The notes: generated from the sequence alone by a model not told the origin. Shown: positions 18,669 through 29,801, counted from the stretch's first letter. The stretch: DNA of 64,000 nucleotides from Sphingobium vermicomposti (GCF_011762025.1 NZ_JAASQR010000004.1:496001-560000), one strand, 5' to 3'. Made by a program: numbers and translations.

Positions 18669-20105
18669 ATGAAGGGTCAAAACTATATCGACGGCCGTTG
18701 GATCGACGGTGAGGTGTCTTTCGAAACGGTGAACCCGTCCGACCTTGATGAAGTGGTCGGCAGCTATTCCAAGGTTGGCGAAGCGCAGATCCGTGAAGCC
18801 ATGGCCGCGGCACGCCGGGCGCAACCGGGCTGGGCCGCTTTCAACATGCAGGCCCGTTCGGACATTTTGCGCAAGGTTGGCGACCTGCTGATCGAACGCA
18901 GCCGCGAAATCGGCACGCTGCTGGCGCGTGAGGAAGGCAAGACCCTGGCCGACGCCATCGGCGAAACGGTCCGTGCTGCCCAATGCTTCCATTATTCCGC
19001 TGGCGATGTGCTTCGCGCCCAGGGCGAATGGTACAACAGCATGCGCGACGGTTTCAACGTGGTGGTCACGCGGGAGCCGGTCGGCGTCGTGGCGGCGATC
19101 ACGCCGTGGAACTTCCCGGTCGCGCTGCCAGCCGCCAAGATTGCAGGCGCGCTATCCTTTGGCAACACGGTGGTGCTCAAGCCGAGCTCCTACGTTCCCG
19201 GATCGGCAGTGATGCTGGCACGGTTGCTGGAAGAGGCGGGCGTACCGGCGGGCGTTTTCAACCTGGTGATGGGCGATGGCCGAGCCGCGGGCAACATCAT
19301 GATCGATGAGGCCGACGCCCTGACCTTCACTGGCGGCACCTCGACGGGTCGGCTCGTGCTGTCCCGCGCAGCCGAGACCATGACGAAGTGCCAGCTCGAA
19401 CTGGGCGGCAAGAACGCCCTTGTCGTCCTGGACGATGCCGATCTGGATCTGGCGGTCGAAATCGCCGGCAATGGCGCGTGGATCCAGACGGGGCAGCGCT
19501 GCACCGGCACGGAACGCATCATCGTGACGAAGGGCATTCACGACGCCTTTGTCGAGCGCATGGCAAAGAAGGCGGCCAGCTATAAGGTCGGCCATGCCCT
19601 GGACGCCGACACGCAGATCGGCCCGGTATGCAATGTCCAGCAGTTCAACGAAAACCTGCAGTTCGTAAAGGATGCGCAGGGCGAAGGCGCTGAACTGGCC
19701 GCAGGCGGCGTCGCAGTGGAAGGCCGCACGCGCGGCCTGTTCATGGCGCCTGCCCTGCTGGTCAACACACAGTCCGACTGGCGCTGCAACCAGCATGAAT
19801 CGTTCGGGCCGATCGCGGCGGTCATGAAGGTCGAGGATCTGGACGAAGCCATCCACGCCGCCAACAATTGCGAGTATAAGCTGTCGTCCGGCATCGCGAC
19901 CACCAACCTGAAAAGTGCCGAGCGTTTCCGCAAGGCGTCGCAGGCAGGCATGGTCACGGTAAACGCACCGACGGCGGGCCTGGAATATCATGTGCCGCTG
20001 GGCGGCCGTTCGCCGTCAGGCTATGGTCCCCGCGAGTCCGGCGCGGCAGCGGCGGAGTTCTTCACCGAGAGCAAGACCAGCTACATCAATCACGGCGCGC
20101 TCTAA
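18669..20105 (+). CDS. NAD(P)-dependent aldehyde dehydrogenase
   Basis: 478 residues from the ATG at 18669, preceded by GGAGAAG; the frame opens earlier at 18603 but without a ribosome site. All aldehyde dehydrogenase hallmarks are present: TPWNFPVALPAAKIAGAL, the catalytic pair ELGGKN (Glu244) and QRCTG (Cys278) with the standard 34-residue spacing, and the C-terminal ESFGPI motif. It is closest in feel to the 2,5-dioxovalerate/vanillin dehydrogenase-like group. It oxidises an aldehyde to a carboxylate in the cytoplasm; the substrate is unknown. It has its own promoter region after the terminator at 18535 and ends in a strong terminator. Confidence 0.95.
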   Translation: MKGQNYIDGRWIDGEVSFETVNPSDLDEVVGSYSKVGEAQIREAMAAARRAQPGWAAFNMQARSDILRKVGDLLIERSREIGTLLAREEGKTLADAIGETVRAAQCFHYSAGDVLRAQGEWYNSMRDGFNVVVTREPVGVVAAITPWNFPVALPAAKIAGALSFGNTVVLKPSSYVPGSAVMLARLLEEAGVPAGVFNLVMGDGRAAGNIMIDEADALTFTGGTSTGRLVLSRAAETMTKCQLELGGKNALVVLDDADLDLAVEIAGNGAWIQTGQRCTGTERIIVTKGIHDAFVERMAKKAASYKVGHALDADTQIGPVCNVQQFNENLQFVKDAQGEGAELAAGGVAVEGRTRGLFMAPALLVNTQSDWRCNQHESFGPIAAVMKVEDLDEAIHAANNCEYKLSSGIATTNLKSAERFRKASQAGMVTVNAPTAGLEYHVPLGGRSPSGYGPRESGAAAAEFFTESKTSYINHGAL

Positions 20106-20234
20106 AAAAGAGGCCGCTGGCATGCCCCTGTGACAGCAGGGGTGTGCTGGCGGCATGCTGTGTGCGCTGGTGGATCGGCATAGCTCGTTTCGGCGTGCTT
20201 GCTCTGAAGAGCCGCCTTTGGCCTGAGCCTGACG

Positions 20235-20288
20235 AAAAAAGGGGAGGACCATGACGGCGAAATTCGCCGCCCGGTCCTCCCCCTCTTT
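20235..20288. terminator. Strong bidirectional terminator between aldehyde dehydrogenase and SDR genes
   Basis: AAAAAA, then arms GGGGAGGACC (20241-20250) and GGTCCTCCCC (20273-20282) enclosing a second small hairpin (GGCGAA..TTCGCC), then CTCTTT. It separates two convergent genes. A weaker stem (CCCCTG/CAGGGG at 20125-20142) lies closer to the aldehyde dehydrogenase stop. Confidence 0.9.
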
Positions 20289-20303
20289 CAACCTTGATGA
20301 ATA

Positions 20304-21158
20304 TCAGTCGACCGCAATCTGGCGGGCGAGGTCAGGCATGATTGGCGGCACCTGATCCTGCAGGAAGCGGATGCGACCGCCAATAATCTGCTCGCTCATC
20401 TCAGGCTGGCTGTGGACCCAGAATTTATTGTCGGCCATCTGTTCAAGGAACAGGCGGCAGCCTTCGTCGAGGTCCATGCCATAATCGCGCATCATTTCGA
20501 ACATCGCGCGGCGGTGCGACTGGGCATTGGCAGGCTCACCGTCACCGGCTTCGGCATTGAAGATGTTGGTGCGCAGCATGCCCGGCACGATGGTCGACAC
20601 ATGAATCGGCAGATTCTTGAGCTCCATTTCCAGATAGAGGCATTCGCTGAAAGCCTGAACGGCATGTTTGGTGACGGTATAGGCCGTCTGGGCAGGCATC
20701 GCTCCAAATGCGCCGACAGACGAAAGATTGCCGATCCACGCTTCCTTGCCGCTGGCGATGATCCGCGGCACGAATGCGCGCACGCCGTGGATGACGCCAT
20801 GGACGTTGATGTTCAGCGTCGCTTCCCAACGTGCGGTGGGCACTTCCCACGTATAGCCGACGGTTTCGATCCCGGCATTGTTGATCAGCAGGCGCACTTC
20901 GCCATGACGGGCGAACACCTCTTCAGCGAAGCGGTCCAGTTCTTCCGGGCGGGATACGTCGAGCTTCCACGCTTCGGCAGTGCCACCCGCGCTGGTGATT
21001 TCGTCGACCGTCCCGGCCGCCGACTGTTCGTTGATGTCCGCCACGATCACGGTCATGCCAAGCTGCCCGGCCCGGCGGGCGAGGCCCGCACCGATGCCCG
21101 AACCAGCGCCGGTGATTACGGCAACGCCGCCCTCAAATGTTTCAGCATCCCGTGCCAT
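20304..21158 (-). CDS. SDR-family oxidoreductase
   Basis: 284 residues from the ATG at 21158 (AGGAG upstream); an in-frame start at 21200 lacks support. Classical short-chain dehydrogenase: TGAGSGIGAG cofactor motif near the N terminus, NNAGIE, the catalytic Ser region in NLSSVGAFG, and YTVTKHAV (YxxxK). It oxidises or reduces an alcohol/ketone with NAD(P)(H). An unusually acidic, specific C-terminal part (about 215-284) suggests a dedicated substrate. First of a minus-strand set with the VOC protein and the TonB receptor upstream of it, but separated by about 150 bases, so probably its own unit. Confidence 0.92.
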   Translation of the reverse strand: MARDAETFEGGVAVITGAGSGIGAGLARRAGQLGMTVIVADINEQSAAGTVDEITSAGGTAEAWKLDVSRPEELDRFAEEVFARHGEVRLLINNAGIETVGYTWEVPTARWEATLNINVHGVIHGVRAFVPRIIASGKEAWIGNLSSVGAFGAMPAQTAYTVTKHAVQAFSECLYLEMELKNLPIHVSTIVPGMLRTNIFNAEAGDGEPANAQSHRRAMFEMMRDYGMDLDEGCRLFLEQMADNKFWVHSQPEMSEQIIGGRIRFLQDQVPPIMPDLARQIAVD

Positions 21159-21306
21159 TGTAGATCTCCTGCTATTATCTCGAAAAAACGGCCTGAACAC
21201 ATGGCCCTGCCGAAAAGCATGATTGTCCGCTGTGTCAGGATGAGCGCGCGAACGCGCGCTTCATGGCAATGTTCGTACCCAGCGTTATGGCGGGTGTTGA
21301 AGGCTG

Positions 21307-21714
21307 TCAACCCGCCTGCGGAACCGCCAGCATCTGCACATTTTCGCATAGCGCGCCTTCAGGATCGGTCGAAAATACCACGCGCACGCCATGGTCGGCT
21401 TCCTCATGGATCGGGCCGCACAGCTTGCCGCCGTTCGCGATGATTTTTTCCACCAGCGCGTCCAGGTCGGGGACGGTGAAGCCCAATATCACCTGCTGGT
21501 CGCGGGGGGCGTCGCGATTGACATAGTTGAACATGACCAGCGTGCCCTTGGTCCAGTCGCCGCCCGGTGCCATGATGACTTCGCGAAATGCTTCACCGTT
21601 AATGTCGCCTTCAACCCGCTGGACGAGGCCATAGCCGTACACAGTCCCATAATATTGGGCCATTGCCTCTTCATCGCGGCAAATCAGCTTAGTGAAAGTC
21701 GGAAGGTTGGTCAT
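21307..21714 (-). CDS. VOC-superfamily (glyoxalase/bleomycin-resistance-like) protein
   Basis: 135 residues from the ATG at 21714 (GAGGAGAG upstream). One and a half glyoxalase-type modules: FTKLICRDEEAMAQYYGTVYG at the start, a central LGFTVPDLDAL, and a C-terminal DHGVRVVFSTDPEGALCE. The family includes isomerases, lyases, dioxygenases and binding proteins. The metal residues are not complete enough by eye to choose. It sits between an SDR gene and the TonB receptor, all on the minus strand. Confidence 0.85.
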   Translation of the reverse strand: MTNLPTFTKLICRDEEAMAQYYGTVYGYGLVQRVEGDINGEAFREVIMAPGGDWTKGTLVMFNYVNRDAPRDQQVILGFTVPDLDALVEKIIANGGKLCGPIHEEADHGVRVVFSTDPEGALCENVQMLAVPQAG

Positions 21715-21742
21715 CGCATCTCTCCTCATCTTTGCGACAAGA

Positions 21743-21768
21743 GGCGGAACCGGCCATCCGGTCCCGCC
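21743..21768 (-). terminator. Hairpin terminator after the TonB receptor gene
   Basis: Stem of 11 bases with one wobble on the minus strand (GGCGGGACCGG, loop ATGG, CCGGTTCCGCC) followed by TCTTGT. It lies 53 bases past the receptor stop and just upstream of the VOC gene. Confidence 0.6.
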
Positions 21769-21820
21769 CCCTGCCTGGAACATTCAAATGGTCATGACAG
21801 CCTGAAAGGCCGCCGCACCG

Positions 21821-24220
21821 TCAGAAGGTGATGCGCGCGTCGATGCCATAGGAGATCGGCCGGTTGAAGGTCGCCCCGGCAAAGCCCAGTCCGCCAAAGT
21901 CGATGCCGTATATCAGGCGCTGCTGATTCAGCAGATTGTCGCCCCAAACCCCCACATCCAGCTTGCCGCCGCCAACATTGATGTCTTCCACCGACAGGCG
22001 CGCCTTCACATTGTCCTGCGTAGGCGAAACAAGATCTTCATTGAACGGAGCAGTATTATCAAGCGCGTTGAAATAGATCTTGGTCCGGCGCGAATAGTCG
22101 CCGCGCAGCCGCACCGTCATGTCGCCGATGGAATAGGCATATTCCGCGCCAACATGGATCGTCCATTTGGGCGTGTAGACCGGATTGGCTTCATCCGACA
22201 CGTCGAGCAGGACGTTGGTGGCCGGATCACGGAACAGGAAGCTCTTATAATTCGACTTCACATAGCCAACCGAGCCGTCAATCTGGAAGCCCATGAACGG
22301 CATTGCCGTCAGTTCCGCTTCAAAGCCCGACAGCTGCACCTTACCCGCGTTTACGATCAAAGACGTCGCGCCGCCGCTGCCCGCAGCAAATTGCTGCACC
22401 TGGAGGTCGCTATAATCGGTGATGTACCCGGCCAGGTTGAGCCGCACCCGATTGTCGAGGAACTGCGACTTGATGCCCGCTTCATAGGCGGTCGCCTTTT
22501 CAGGATCGAAGCTGTTGATGACGCCGGCGCGCGGGTTCAGACCACCCGAACGATAGCCGGTCGAAACGCGGGCATAGACCATCACGTCATCGGTAACCGC
22601 ATAGGAAGCCGATGCCAGCCACGAGAAATTGTCGAAGCTCTTGCGACCGCGCTGCACCGGGCTGACGTCGCCAGCGAGGTAAATCGTCTTATCGTCGCCG
22701 GTGAAACGGCCACCCAAGGTGATTTCCAGCTTTTCATCCAGCGCCGACGGCTTCCAGCTGGCCTGTCCAAAGATCGCCATTGACTGCGACGTACCGCCAA
22801 AGGCCTGGATCGGATTGGCCCGGATGCCCAGCGTGCTGTCGACCGTCAGGCCGGGATTCAGGGCCAGAATAGCACCCACGGTTGACGCTGGAATGCGCGG
22901 ATCCAGAGCCGGTATTCCGCCGACAGTCGAAAGCAAAGTGATCTGCTGGCGGTTATATTCCGACGATTTTTCGTAGAAATAATACATGCCCAGCAGATAG
23001 TTGATGTCGCCAACCTTGCCGAGGGCCTGCAATTCCTGGCTGAACTGCCACTGTTTTTGCGGCGCGTTATTGGCGTTGTAGAGCGGCGTGGGCTGAACCG
23101 AAACGAGCGTGAGCGAGTCGAAGTCGAGCACCGGGCCGCGCAGGACGCCGTTGCCGCCCAGATCCACGATCGAATCCTGGAAGAATTTCCGGTAGCCGGT
23201 GATCGATTTGATCGTCAGTTCCGGGATCGGTTCATAGCTGACGGTCAGGCCATGGCCCTGAACGCGTGTCTTGCCACTGTAGCGGACGTCGCCATTAGGT
23301 TCGGTAAAGCCTGCCTGCTGGACCGTGCCCTGCCGTTCGCGATCCACCATGAAGGGCGCGCCACCAAAGCTGGGCGATTGGGAATAATAATCCATCGCCT
23401 GCGGAGTAGCTGCAACCAGCTGGAAGAAGCCCGCCAGGCCGCGCCGTTCGTCCCAGTCGAAATTATAGTTGACGGTCACGTCGCCAAAATCGCCCTGAAG
23501 GCCCAGCGCGAAGGAGTTAGACTTCATCGCGCCCGGATCGCGCGACGACGGGGTCAATATGTTGTCGACCCAGCCGTCATTTTCACGGTGCTGGCCCGCA
23601 ATCGACGCCTTGATCTTGTCACCAATGATATAGCCGGTGTCGATGCGCGCGCGGACATACCAGTCGTTATAGCGGCCATAGCCCGCCTTCGCGGTGACCC
23701 CCATATTGTCGCTTGGCTTCCGGGAAACGATTTGCAGCGCGCCGCCGATCGTGTTGCGACCGAACAACGTGCCTTGCGGCCCGCGCAGCACCTCGATCCG
23801 TTCCAGATCGATGAGGCTGAACACGGCGCCAGCCGCGCGCGCCAGATAAACGCCGTCGAGATAAACGCCCACGCCCTGTTCGGATACGGCGGACGGTTCG
23901 TTATTGCCGATGCCACGAATGTAGACAGTGGCCGCCGAAAGGCTGGCGGGCTGCTGTTCGATCGTCAGGTTGGGCGCGAACTGGGGGATATCCGTGGGAT
24001 CGGCGATATTCTGGCGTTCGATGAAGTCGCCGCCCAGCGCAGTCACCGCGACAGGCACGTCCTGCAATGTTTCTTCAGAGCGCCGCGCCGTGACGACGAT
24101 ATCGCCAAGCATCCCCTGGTCCTGCGCCTGTTCGGCGGCAGGAACTTCCTGGGCATGGGCTCCGGCAGCGAATGGCAGTGCCAACATGGTGGCGACACCG
24201 GCCAACAACATGGATTTCAT
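21821..24220 (-). CDS. TonB-dependent outer membrane receptor
   Basis: 799 residues from the ATG at 24220 (GGGAGG upstream), with a Sec signal peptide (about 1-24, ending AHAQ). A plug domain starts with DIVVTARRSEETLQDVPVAVTAL and runs through VYIRGIGNNEPS and LRGPQGTLFGRNTIGGALQIV. It is followed by a beta-barrel ending in an aromatic residue (RITF). It imports a bulky nutrient across the outer membrane using TonB energy. Receptors of this subfamily in sphingomonads often sit in catabolic clusters and take up hydrophobic or aromatic substrates, so a link with the neighbouring pathway is plausible but not shown by sequence. Confidence 0.95.
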   Translation of the reverse strand: MKSMLLAGVATMLALPFAAGAHAQEVPAAEQAQDQGMLGDIVVTARRSEETLQDVPVAVTALGGDFIERQNIADPTDIPQFAPNLTIEQQPASLSAATVYIRGIGNNEPSAVSEQGVGVYLDGVYLARAAGAVFSLIDLERIEVLRGPQGTLFGRNTIGGALQIVSRKPSDNMGVTAKAGYGRYNDWYVRARIDTGYIIGDKIKASIAGQHRENDGWVDNILTPSSRDPGAMKSNSFALGLQGDFGDVTVNYNFDWDERRGLAGFFQLVAATPQAMDYYSQSPSFGGAPFMVDRERQGTVQQAGFTEPNGDVRYSGKTRVQGHGLTVSYEPIPELTIKSITGYRKFFQDSIVDLGGNGVLRGPVLDFDSLTLVSVQPTPLYNANNAPQKQWQFSQELQALGKVGDINYLLGMYYFYEKSSEYNRQQITLLSTVGGIPALDPRIPASTVGAILALNPGLTVDSTLGIRANPIQAFGGTSQSMAIFGQASWKPSALDEKLEITLGGRFTGDDKTIYLAGDVSPVQRGRKSFDNFSWLASASYAVTDDVMVYARVSTGYRSGGLNPRAGVINSFDPEKATAYEAGIKSQFLDNRVRLNLAGYITDYSDLQVQQFAAGSGGATSLIVNAGKVQLSGFEAELTAMPFMGFQIDGSVGYVKSNYKSFLFRDPATNVLLDVSDEANPVYTPKWTIHVGAEYAYSIGDMTVRLRGDYSRRTKIYFNALDNTAPFNEDLVSPTQDNVKARLSVEDINVGGGKLDVGVWGDNLLNQQRLIYGIDFGGLGFAGATFNRPISYGIDARITF

Positions 24221-24576
24221 CAGATATCCTCCCTTTTTTTGGTTTTGCCTTATGATCGGCAATCGGTCTGTTCTTTATCCAGACGACAAGGCGCTTCATC
24301 AAAAAAGCGCTTATCCGAAATTATCTGCGAAGATTGCGTCTGATATGGCTAGCTAAGTCTGAAACTGTTCCGCCGGGAGCAGCGGATTTGGCCATATGCG
24401 TATAGAAATCACGAATCAGTTACGAATCAGCGGGTAGGAACTTGCCTATCGCCTGCGGGGCGTTGGGCGAGATCGGACGGGCGCGACATATATCTGCACC
24501 CGCCACCAATGATGGCTACCCCGCCGCCGGGTGGTCCCAGCTGGGGGCAGCCATCATCCTGTCGTTTGGGTCAGCT
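24221..24576. other. Intergenic region upstream of the TonB receptor (356 bases)
   Basis: No convincing gene. The half next to 24220 is AT-richer and should hold the receptor promoter. The other half, just past the serine hydrolase stop, holds a large inverted repeat: ATGATGGCT at 24509-24517 and AGCCATCAT at 24549-24557, both 9 bases and perfect, around a GC-rich centre. It may end the operon upstream, although no T-run follows it. Confidence 0.6.
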
Positions 24577-25785
24577 TTATTCGGCTGCCTGCAAATCGCG
24601 ATAGGCCGCTGCGATCATGTCGGGCCGCATTGCGCCATTCAGCCATGACGGCGAAAATTGCGTCAGATACAGCAGGAAGAAGTTGCGGTTGGGGTCCATC
24701 CAGCAGGCGGTCCCCGCCATACCCGGCCAGCCGAACACGCCGGCGGGAACATCGCCGGGCCAGTCAAACAGGCCCTGCGTGCTACTGCTGTCCGCCAACG
24801 ACACCGACATGCCAGCGCCCATGCCGACTTCGGACAGCGGATGGCCGACGGGCAGGCCGACTTCCTTCACCGCTGCGGGCAGCAGGTTGGACCGCGCCAG
24901 CCGCACCGTTTCCGGTTTCACCACGCGCACGCCGTCCAATTCCCCTTCGTTCAGCAGCATGGCGGCAAAGCGGGCGTAATCATGCGCCGTCGATACCAGT
25001 CCACCGCCCCCCGACGGATAAACCGGCGCGGCGTACATGCTGTTGGCGGGATCATCGACCAACGTCCATTTGCCGTCCTGTTCTTCGGGCAGATCGGCAA
25101 AACGATCCACCTTCTCAGGCGAAATGGAAAAGCCGGTATCGACCATGCCCAGCGGACCGAACAGCCGCTGTTGCAGGAAGGTGTCGAAGGGCATGCCGGA
25201 CGCGACCTGAATCACCAGCCCAAGGACATCGAGTGCGACGCTATAGTCGAACTGGGTGCCGGGGTCCGTCGCCAGCGGCAGGGTGGCAAGGCGTTCGCCC
25301 ATTTCGGCAAGCGACTTGGGGCCGGTCTCGGTCTGCGGGTCGCCCGGTGTGATGCCATGTTCGGTGTAGAGCGCGTCGAGCGTCATCCCGCCCATGCCGA
25401 ACCCTGCCGTGTGCGTCAGCAGGTGGCGAATGGTGATCGGCCGGGCGGCGGGGCGGGTATCGGCGGGATCTTCACCCACCATGACGCGCATATCGGCAAA
25501 GGCAGGCAGGATTTCGCTGATCGGCTGATCGATCTGGATGATGCCTTCTTCCATCAGCATCATCGCGGCAATAGCGGTGATCGGCTTGGACTGCGAATAA
25601 ATGCGGAAGATCGATCGCTCGTCCACCGGCGTGGAGCGATCGAAACCCAACGTGCCGGCTGCCTGATAACGGACCGGACCGTCGCCATCACGCCATGCGA
25701 TGATAGCCCCAGGGATGACCCCCTGTTCCACAAAGCCGCGCATCGTCTTTTCCGTTTCGGCAAGGCGATCCATCGTCGTCGTCAT
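24577..25785 (-). CDS. Serine hydrolase, beta-lactamase/EstB-type esterase family
   Basis: 402 residues from the ATG at 25785 with AGGAG 6-8 bases upstream; the ATG at 25803 (which overlaps the previous stop) is an alternative and adds 6 residues. The class C-like active site is visible: IYSQSKPI gives SxxK, and FDYSVALDVLG supplies the Tyr of the YxN-like motif. No signal peptide, so it is cytoplasmic and more likely an esterase or lactonase than a cell-wall enzyme or resistance factor. Last gene of an operon with flavin reductase/NMO, enoyl-CoA hydratase and SnoaL-like genes. A lactone or ester hydrolase fits a degradation pathway that includes a Baeyer-Villiger enzyme; this is inference. 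Confidence 0.9.
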   Translation of the reverse strand: MTTTMDRLAETEKTMRGFVEQGVIPGAIIAWRDGDGPVRYQAAGTLGFDRSTPVDERSIFRIYSQSKPITAIAAMMLMEEGIIQIDQPISEILPAFADMRVMVGEDPADTRPAARPITIRHLLTHTAGFGMGGMTLDALYTEHGITPGDPQTETGPKSLAEMGERLATLPLATDPGTQFDYSVALDVLGLVIQVASGMPFDTFLQQRLFGPLGMVDTGFSISPEKVDRFADLPEEQDGKWTLVDDPANSMYAAPVYPSGGGGLVSTAHDYARFAAMLLNEGELDGVRVVKPETVRLARSNLLPAAVKEVGLPVGHPLSEVGMGAGMSVSLADSSSTQGLFDWPGDVPAGVFGWPGMAGTACWMDPNRNFFLLYLTQFSPSWLNGAMRPDMIAAAYRDLQAAE

Positions 25786-25802
25786 CGCACTATTCTCCTG
25801 CA

Positions 25803-26222
25803 TTAAAAGTCGACCTGAACATTCTGGTCGAAACGAACAAAGCGGCGGGCGATCTTCCAGCCTTCGCCGGTCTTGACCACGGTGTCGCGCATCCGGCCCG
25901 TCACCACGATCCGCGACGACAGCGGCACATGGCCTGCATTGACGTTCATGAAGGCATATTCGGCATGGACCTGCCCGCCTGCTTCATTGATCATCAGGTT
26001 GAAGTTGAAATGGCGGTTCTTGCCTTCCGCCTGTTGGTCGGACGCCTTGGCATGTTCGACCTGCTGGTCGATGCCTTCGTAGCGCATCGTCAGGCCGTCC
26101 ATCTCCGTCACCACGTCGGGCGTGTAGAGCGTGGCCAGCCCTTCCCAATCGCCATAGTCGGAACAATGGGCGAACCGGGCGATCAGTTCGGTGATGGCGA
26201 TCTTGTCTTCAAGCGTGATCAT
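25803..26222 (-). CDS. SnoaL-like (NTF2-fold) protein
   Basis: 139 residues with the NTF2-like start EDKIAITELIARFAHCSDYGDWEGLATLYTPD and the typical C-terminal GWKIARRFVRFD strand. The fold hosts dehydratases, isomerases, hydrolases and dioxygenase beta subunits. Here Phe17-Ala-His-Cys occupies the place where BaiE-type dehydratases have Tyr, so no catalytic role can be claimed. It overlaps the serine hydrolase start region (TAATG) and lies 21 bases past the enoyl-CoA hydratase gene, in the same operon. Confidence 0.85.
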   Translation of the reverse strand: MITLEDKIAITELIARFAHCSDYGDWEGLATLYTPDVVTEMDGLTMRYEGIDQQVEHAKASDQQAEGKNRHFNFNLMINEAGGQVHAEYAFMNVNAGHVPLSSRIVVTGRMRDTVVKTGEGWKIARRFVRFDQNVQVDF

Positions 26223-26243
26223 GTCGATTCCCTCTCAAAACAA

Positions 26244-27127
26244 TCAGGGCTTGTTCCACCAGGGGAAGAAGGGCGGCATGTCCGACGCCTTGCCCGTAAA
26301 CTGGGCCGTGCGCTTTTCATTGAAAGCGCGCACGCCTTCCCGCCCGTCCGCCTGGCTGGTGTAAAAGACGGCTAGGGATTCGGTCAGATGTGCCTCCAGC
26401 GGCGTAGAGGCGGCGCTGTTGCGGTTCAGCATCTGGCGGATGAGGGCGATGGACACGGGTGAGCGGTCCTTGACCAGCGAACGGGCGAAGGCCTTTGCCT
26501 CGTCCAGCAGCGTTTCGGGCGAGCAGACCGCGCGGACCAACCCCTTTTCATGCGCCTCCGCCGCGTCGAATATGTCGGCGCGATAGGCCCATTCCAGCGC
26601 CTGTTCCAGCCCGACGATGCGCGGCAGAAAGAAGGAGGAACAAGCCTCCATCGTGATGCCCAGCTTTCCAAAGACAAATCCGAAGCGCGCCTTTTCCGAG
26701 GCGAAGCGGAAGTCCATGGGCAACAGCATGGTGGACCCGATGCCGACCGCCGCGCCATTGACCGCGCCGACGATGGGCTTCAAGCAATCATACATCGCCA
26801 TCGCCACGCGCCCGCCCGTGTCGCGCACGCCGTTCAGGATCGCGGGATCGTCACCATGGTCGCGCACATCCTCCATCGTCGGGGTCATGCTTTCGTCCAG
26901 GCCAAAGACGTTGCCGCCCACCGACAGGTCCATGCCCGCGCAAAAGGCCCTGCCCTCCCCGGTCACGACGATGACCCGCACCGCGTCGTCGCGGCTGGCG
27001 CGGCCATAGGCGTCGATCAGTTCATTGCACATTTCGACGGTAAAGGCGTTGAGCTTGTCGGGCCGTGCCAGCGTCAGCAGCAGCAGCCCGTCATCCTCCA
27101 CCTCGTAGCGGATGCTGTTGTAGCTCA

Positions 27128-27128
<1 letters not shown>
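26244..27128 (-). CDS. Enoyl-CoA hydratase/isomerase family protein
   Basis: 294 residues from the ATG at 27128, which overlaps the upstream stop (ATGA). It carries the crotonase fold: LTLARPDKLNAFTVEM, the oxyanion segment VTGEGRAFCAGMDLSVGG, and AVNGAAVGIGSTMLLPMDFRFAS. The usual second glutamate position falls in the GFVFGKLGITMEACSS stretch, which has Glu within MEA, as in hydratases. Compared with the family it has an insert after CAGMDL (about 70-100). It probably hydrates an enoyl-CoA in a beta-oxidation-like step, coupled to the flavin enzyme encoded just upstream. Confidence 0.93.
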
Positions 27129-28583
<1,455 letters not shown>

Positions 28584-29801
28584 TCACCAGCGCAGCTTCA
28601 GGGAAGTGAAGCCCATGACCGACCCACCGAAGATGGAACCTTTGTCCTGATCTTCCGCCAGTTCGAAATCGGGTATCTGGCGCAGCCATTCCTGAAGCGA
28701 GATCATGATTTCGCGCTTGGCCAGGTGGGACCCCATGCAGCGATGCGGCCCGACACCGAACGTCACATGATTGTTCACCTGGCGATCAAGGTCGATGGCC
28801 TGAGGGTTTTGGAAGACCGACGCATCGCGATTGGCCAGCGTGTTCGACAGGATGACGCGGTCGTTCCGCCGGAACTGGATGCCCTTATATTCGCAGTCCT
28901 GGGTGACGCGCCGGAAGATGTTCGACACGGCGTTGATCCGCATCAATTCCTCTATCGCGAGTTGAAAGGCGACCGGATCATCGAGCCGTTCACGAAACTG
29001 CGCCCGCGCCTCTGGCGCGCTGGCCAGATAGCGCCATACATAGGCCATGGTGTTGGTCACCGTGTCCAGACCGGCGACGAACAGCAGGAATCCGCAATTC
29101 AGAATATCCTGCCAGGGATGCTGATTGCCATTTTCGTCCCGTGCGGTGACAATGGTCGACGCGATATCGCTGCCGGGATTGCGTTCCTTATCGCGGAACA
29201 GAACCTCCAGCACCGCATAGATGTCGGTCAGGTTCTGCGCGCGCACCGCCGGATCGGTGCTGCGGAAGAATGTTTCGGACAAGGCCAGGAATTCCGGCAG
29301 CCTTTCTTCCGGCAGGCCGAACAGGTCCAGAAAGGTGCCGGTGGGAAAGCGCGACGCATAATCGGCAATGAAGTCGCAACCGCCTTTATCCGCGAAGGAC
29401 GCGATCATCGTTTCGGCGCGATGCTGCAACCCGTCGGTCATCCGGCGCACCGCCAGCGGCGTGAACATGGGGGCCAGCAGTTTGCGAAAAATATTATGGT
29501 CCGGCGGATCGACCCCCTGCGGCTGCATGACCGGGAAAGGCTCAATCGGCGGGATCGGCGTCTGGTAAGTCGAAAAAATCTCGTGGTTTCGGTAGCCTTC
29601 GACGATATCGCTATATTTCAGAAATACCCAATGCCCGCCGTTGCGCGGGGTGTAAAAGATCGGCGGCACGCCGCGCCGGACCAGATCATGCCAGATTTGC
29701 ACCGGGTCCGTCAGCCCTTCGGGCGTCTGGAAGAAGTCGAAATCGACGATCAGGTCGGCAGGAACATGATCAGGTGGCGATGGAGCCCATTGCAAGGTCA
29801 T
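28584..29801 (-). CDS. Cytochrome P450, CYP101-like
   Basis: 405 residues, standard for soluble bacterial P450s. The I-helix motif is AGLDT, the ExxR motif is EELMR, and the heme loop FGVGPHRCMG puts the thiolate at Cys355. Both ends resemble P450cam: the start PPDHVPADLIVDFDFF, and the C-terminal REIMISLQEWLRQIPDFEL. So a CYP101-like hydroxylase acting on a bulky terpenoid or steroid-like substrate is likely; the exact substrate is unknown. The gene overlaps the ferredoxin stop by 4 bases. The ferredoxin is of 3Fe-4S type, unlike the 2Fe-2S partner of P450cam. No reductase gene is next to it. Confidence 0.95.
   Translation of the reverse strand: MTLQWAPSPPDHVPADLIVDFDFFQTPEGLTDPVQIWHDLVRRGVPPIFYTPRNGGHWVFLKYSDIVEGYRNHEIFSTYQTPIPPIEPFPVMQPQGVDPPDHNIFRKLLAPMFTPLAVRRMTDGLQHRAETMIASFADKGGCDFIADYASRFPTGTFLDLFGLPEERLPEFLALSETFFRSTDPAVRAQNLTDIYAVLEVLFRDKERNPGSDIASTIVTARDENGNQHPWQDILNCGFLLFVAGLDTVTNTMAYVWRYLASAPEARAQFRERLDDPVAFQLAIEELMRINAVSNIFRRVTQDCEYKGIQFRRNDRVILSNTLANRDASVFQNPQAIDLDRQVNNHVTFGVGPHRCMGSHLAKREIMISLQEWLRQIPDFELAEDQDKGSIFGGSVMGFTSLKLRW

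Noticed and set aside
24577..25785. Beta-lactamase as an antibiotic-resistance gene
   Set aside because: No signal peptide, an EstB-type motif set, and a catabolic operon context all point to an esterase or lactonase.
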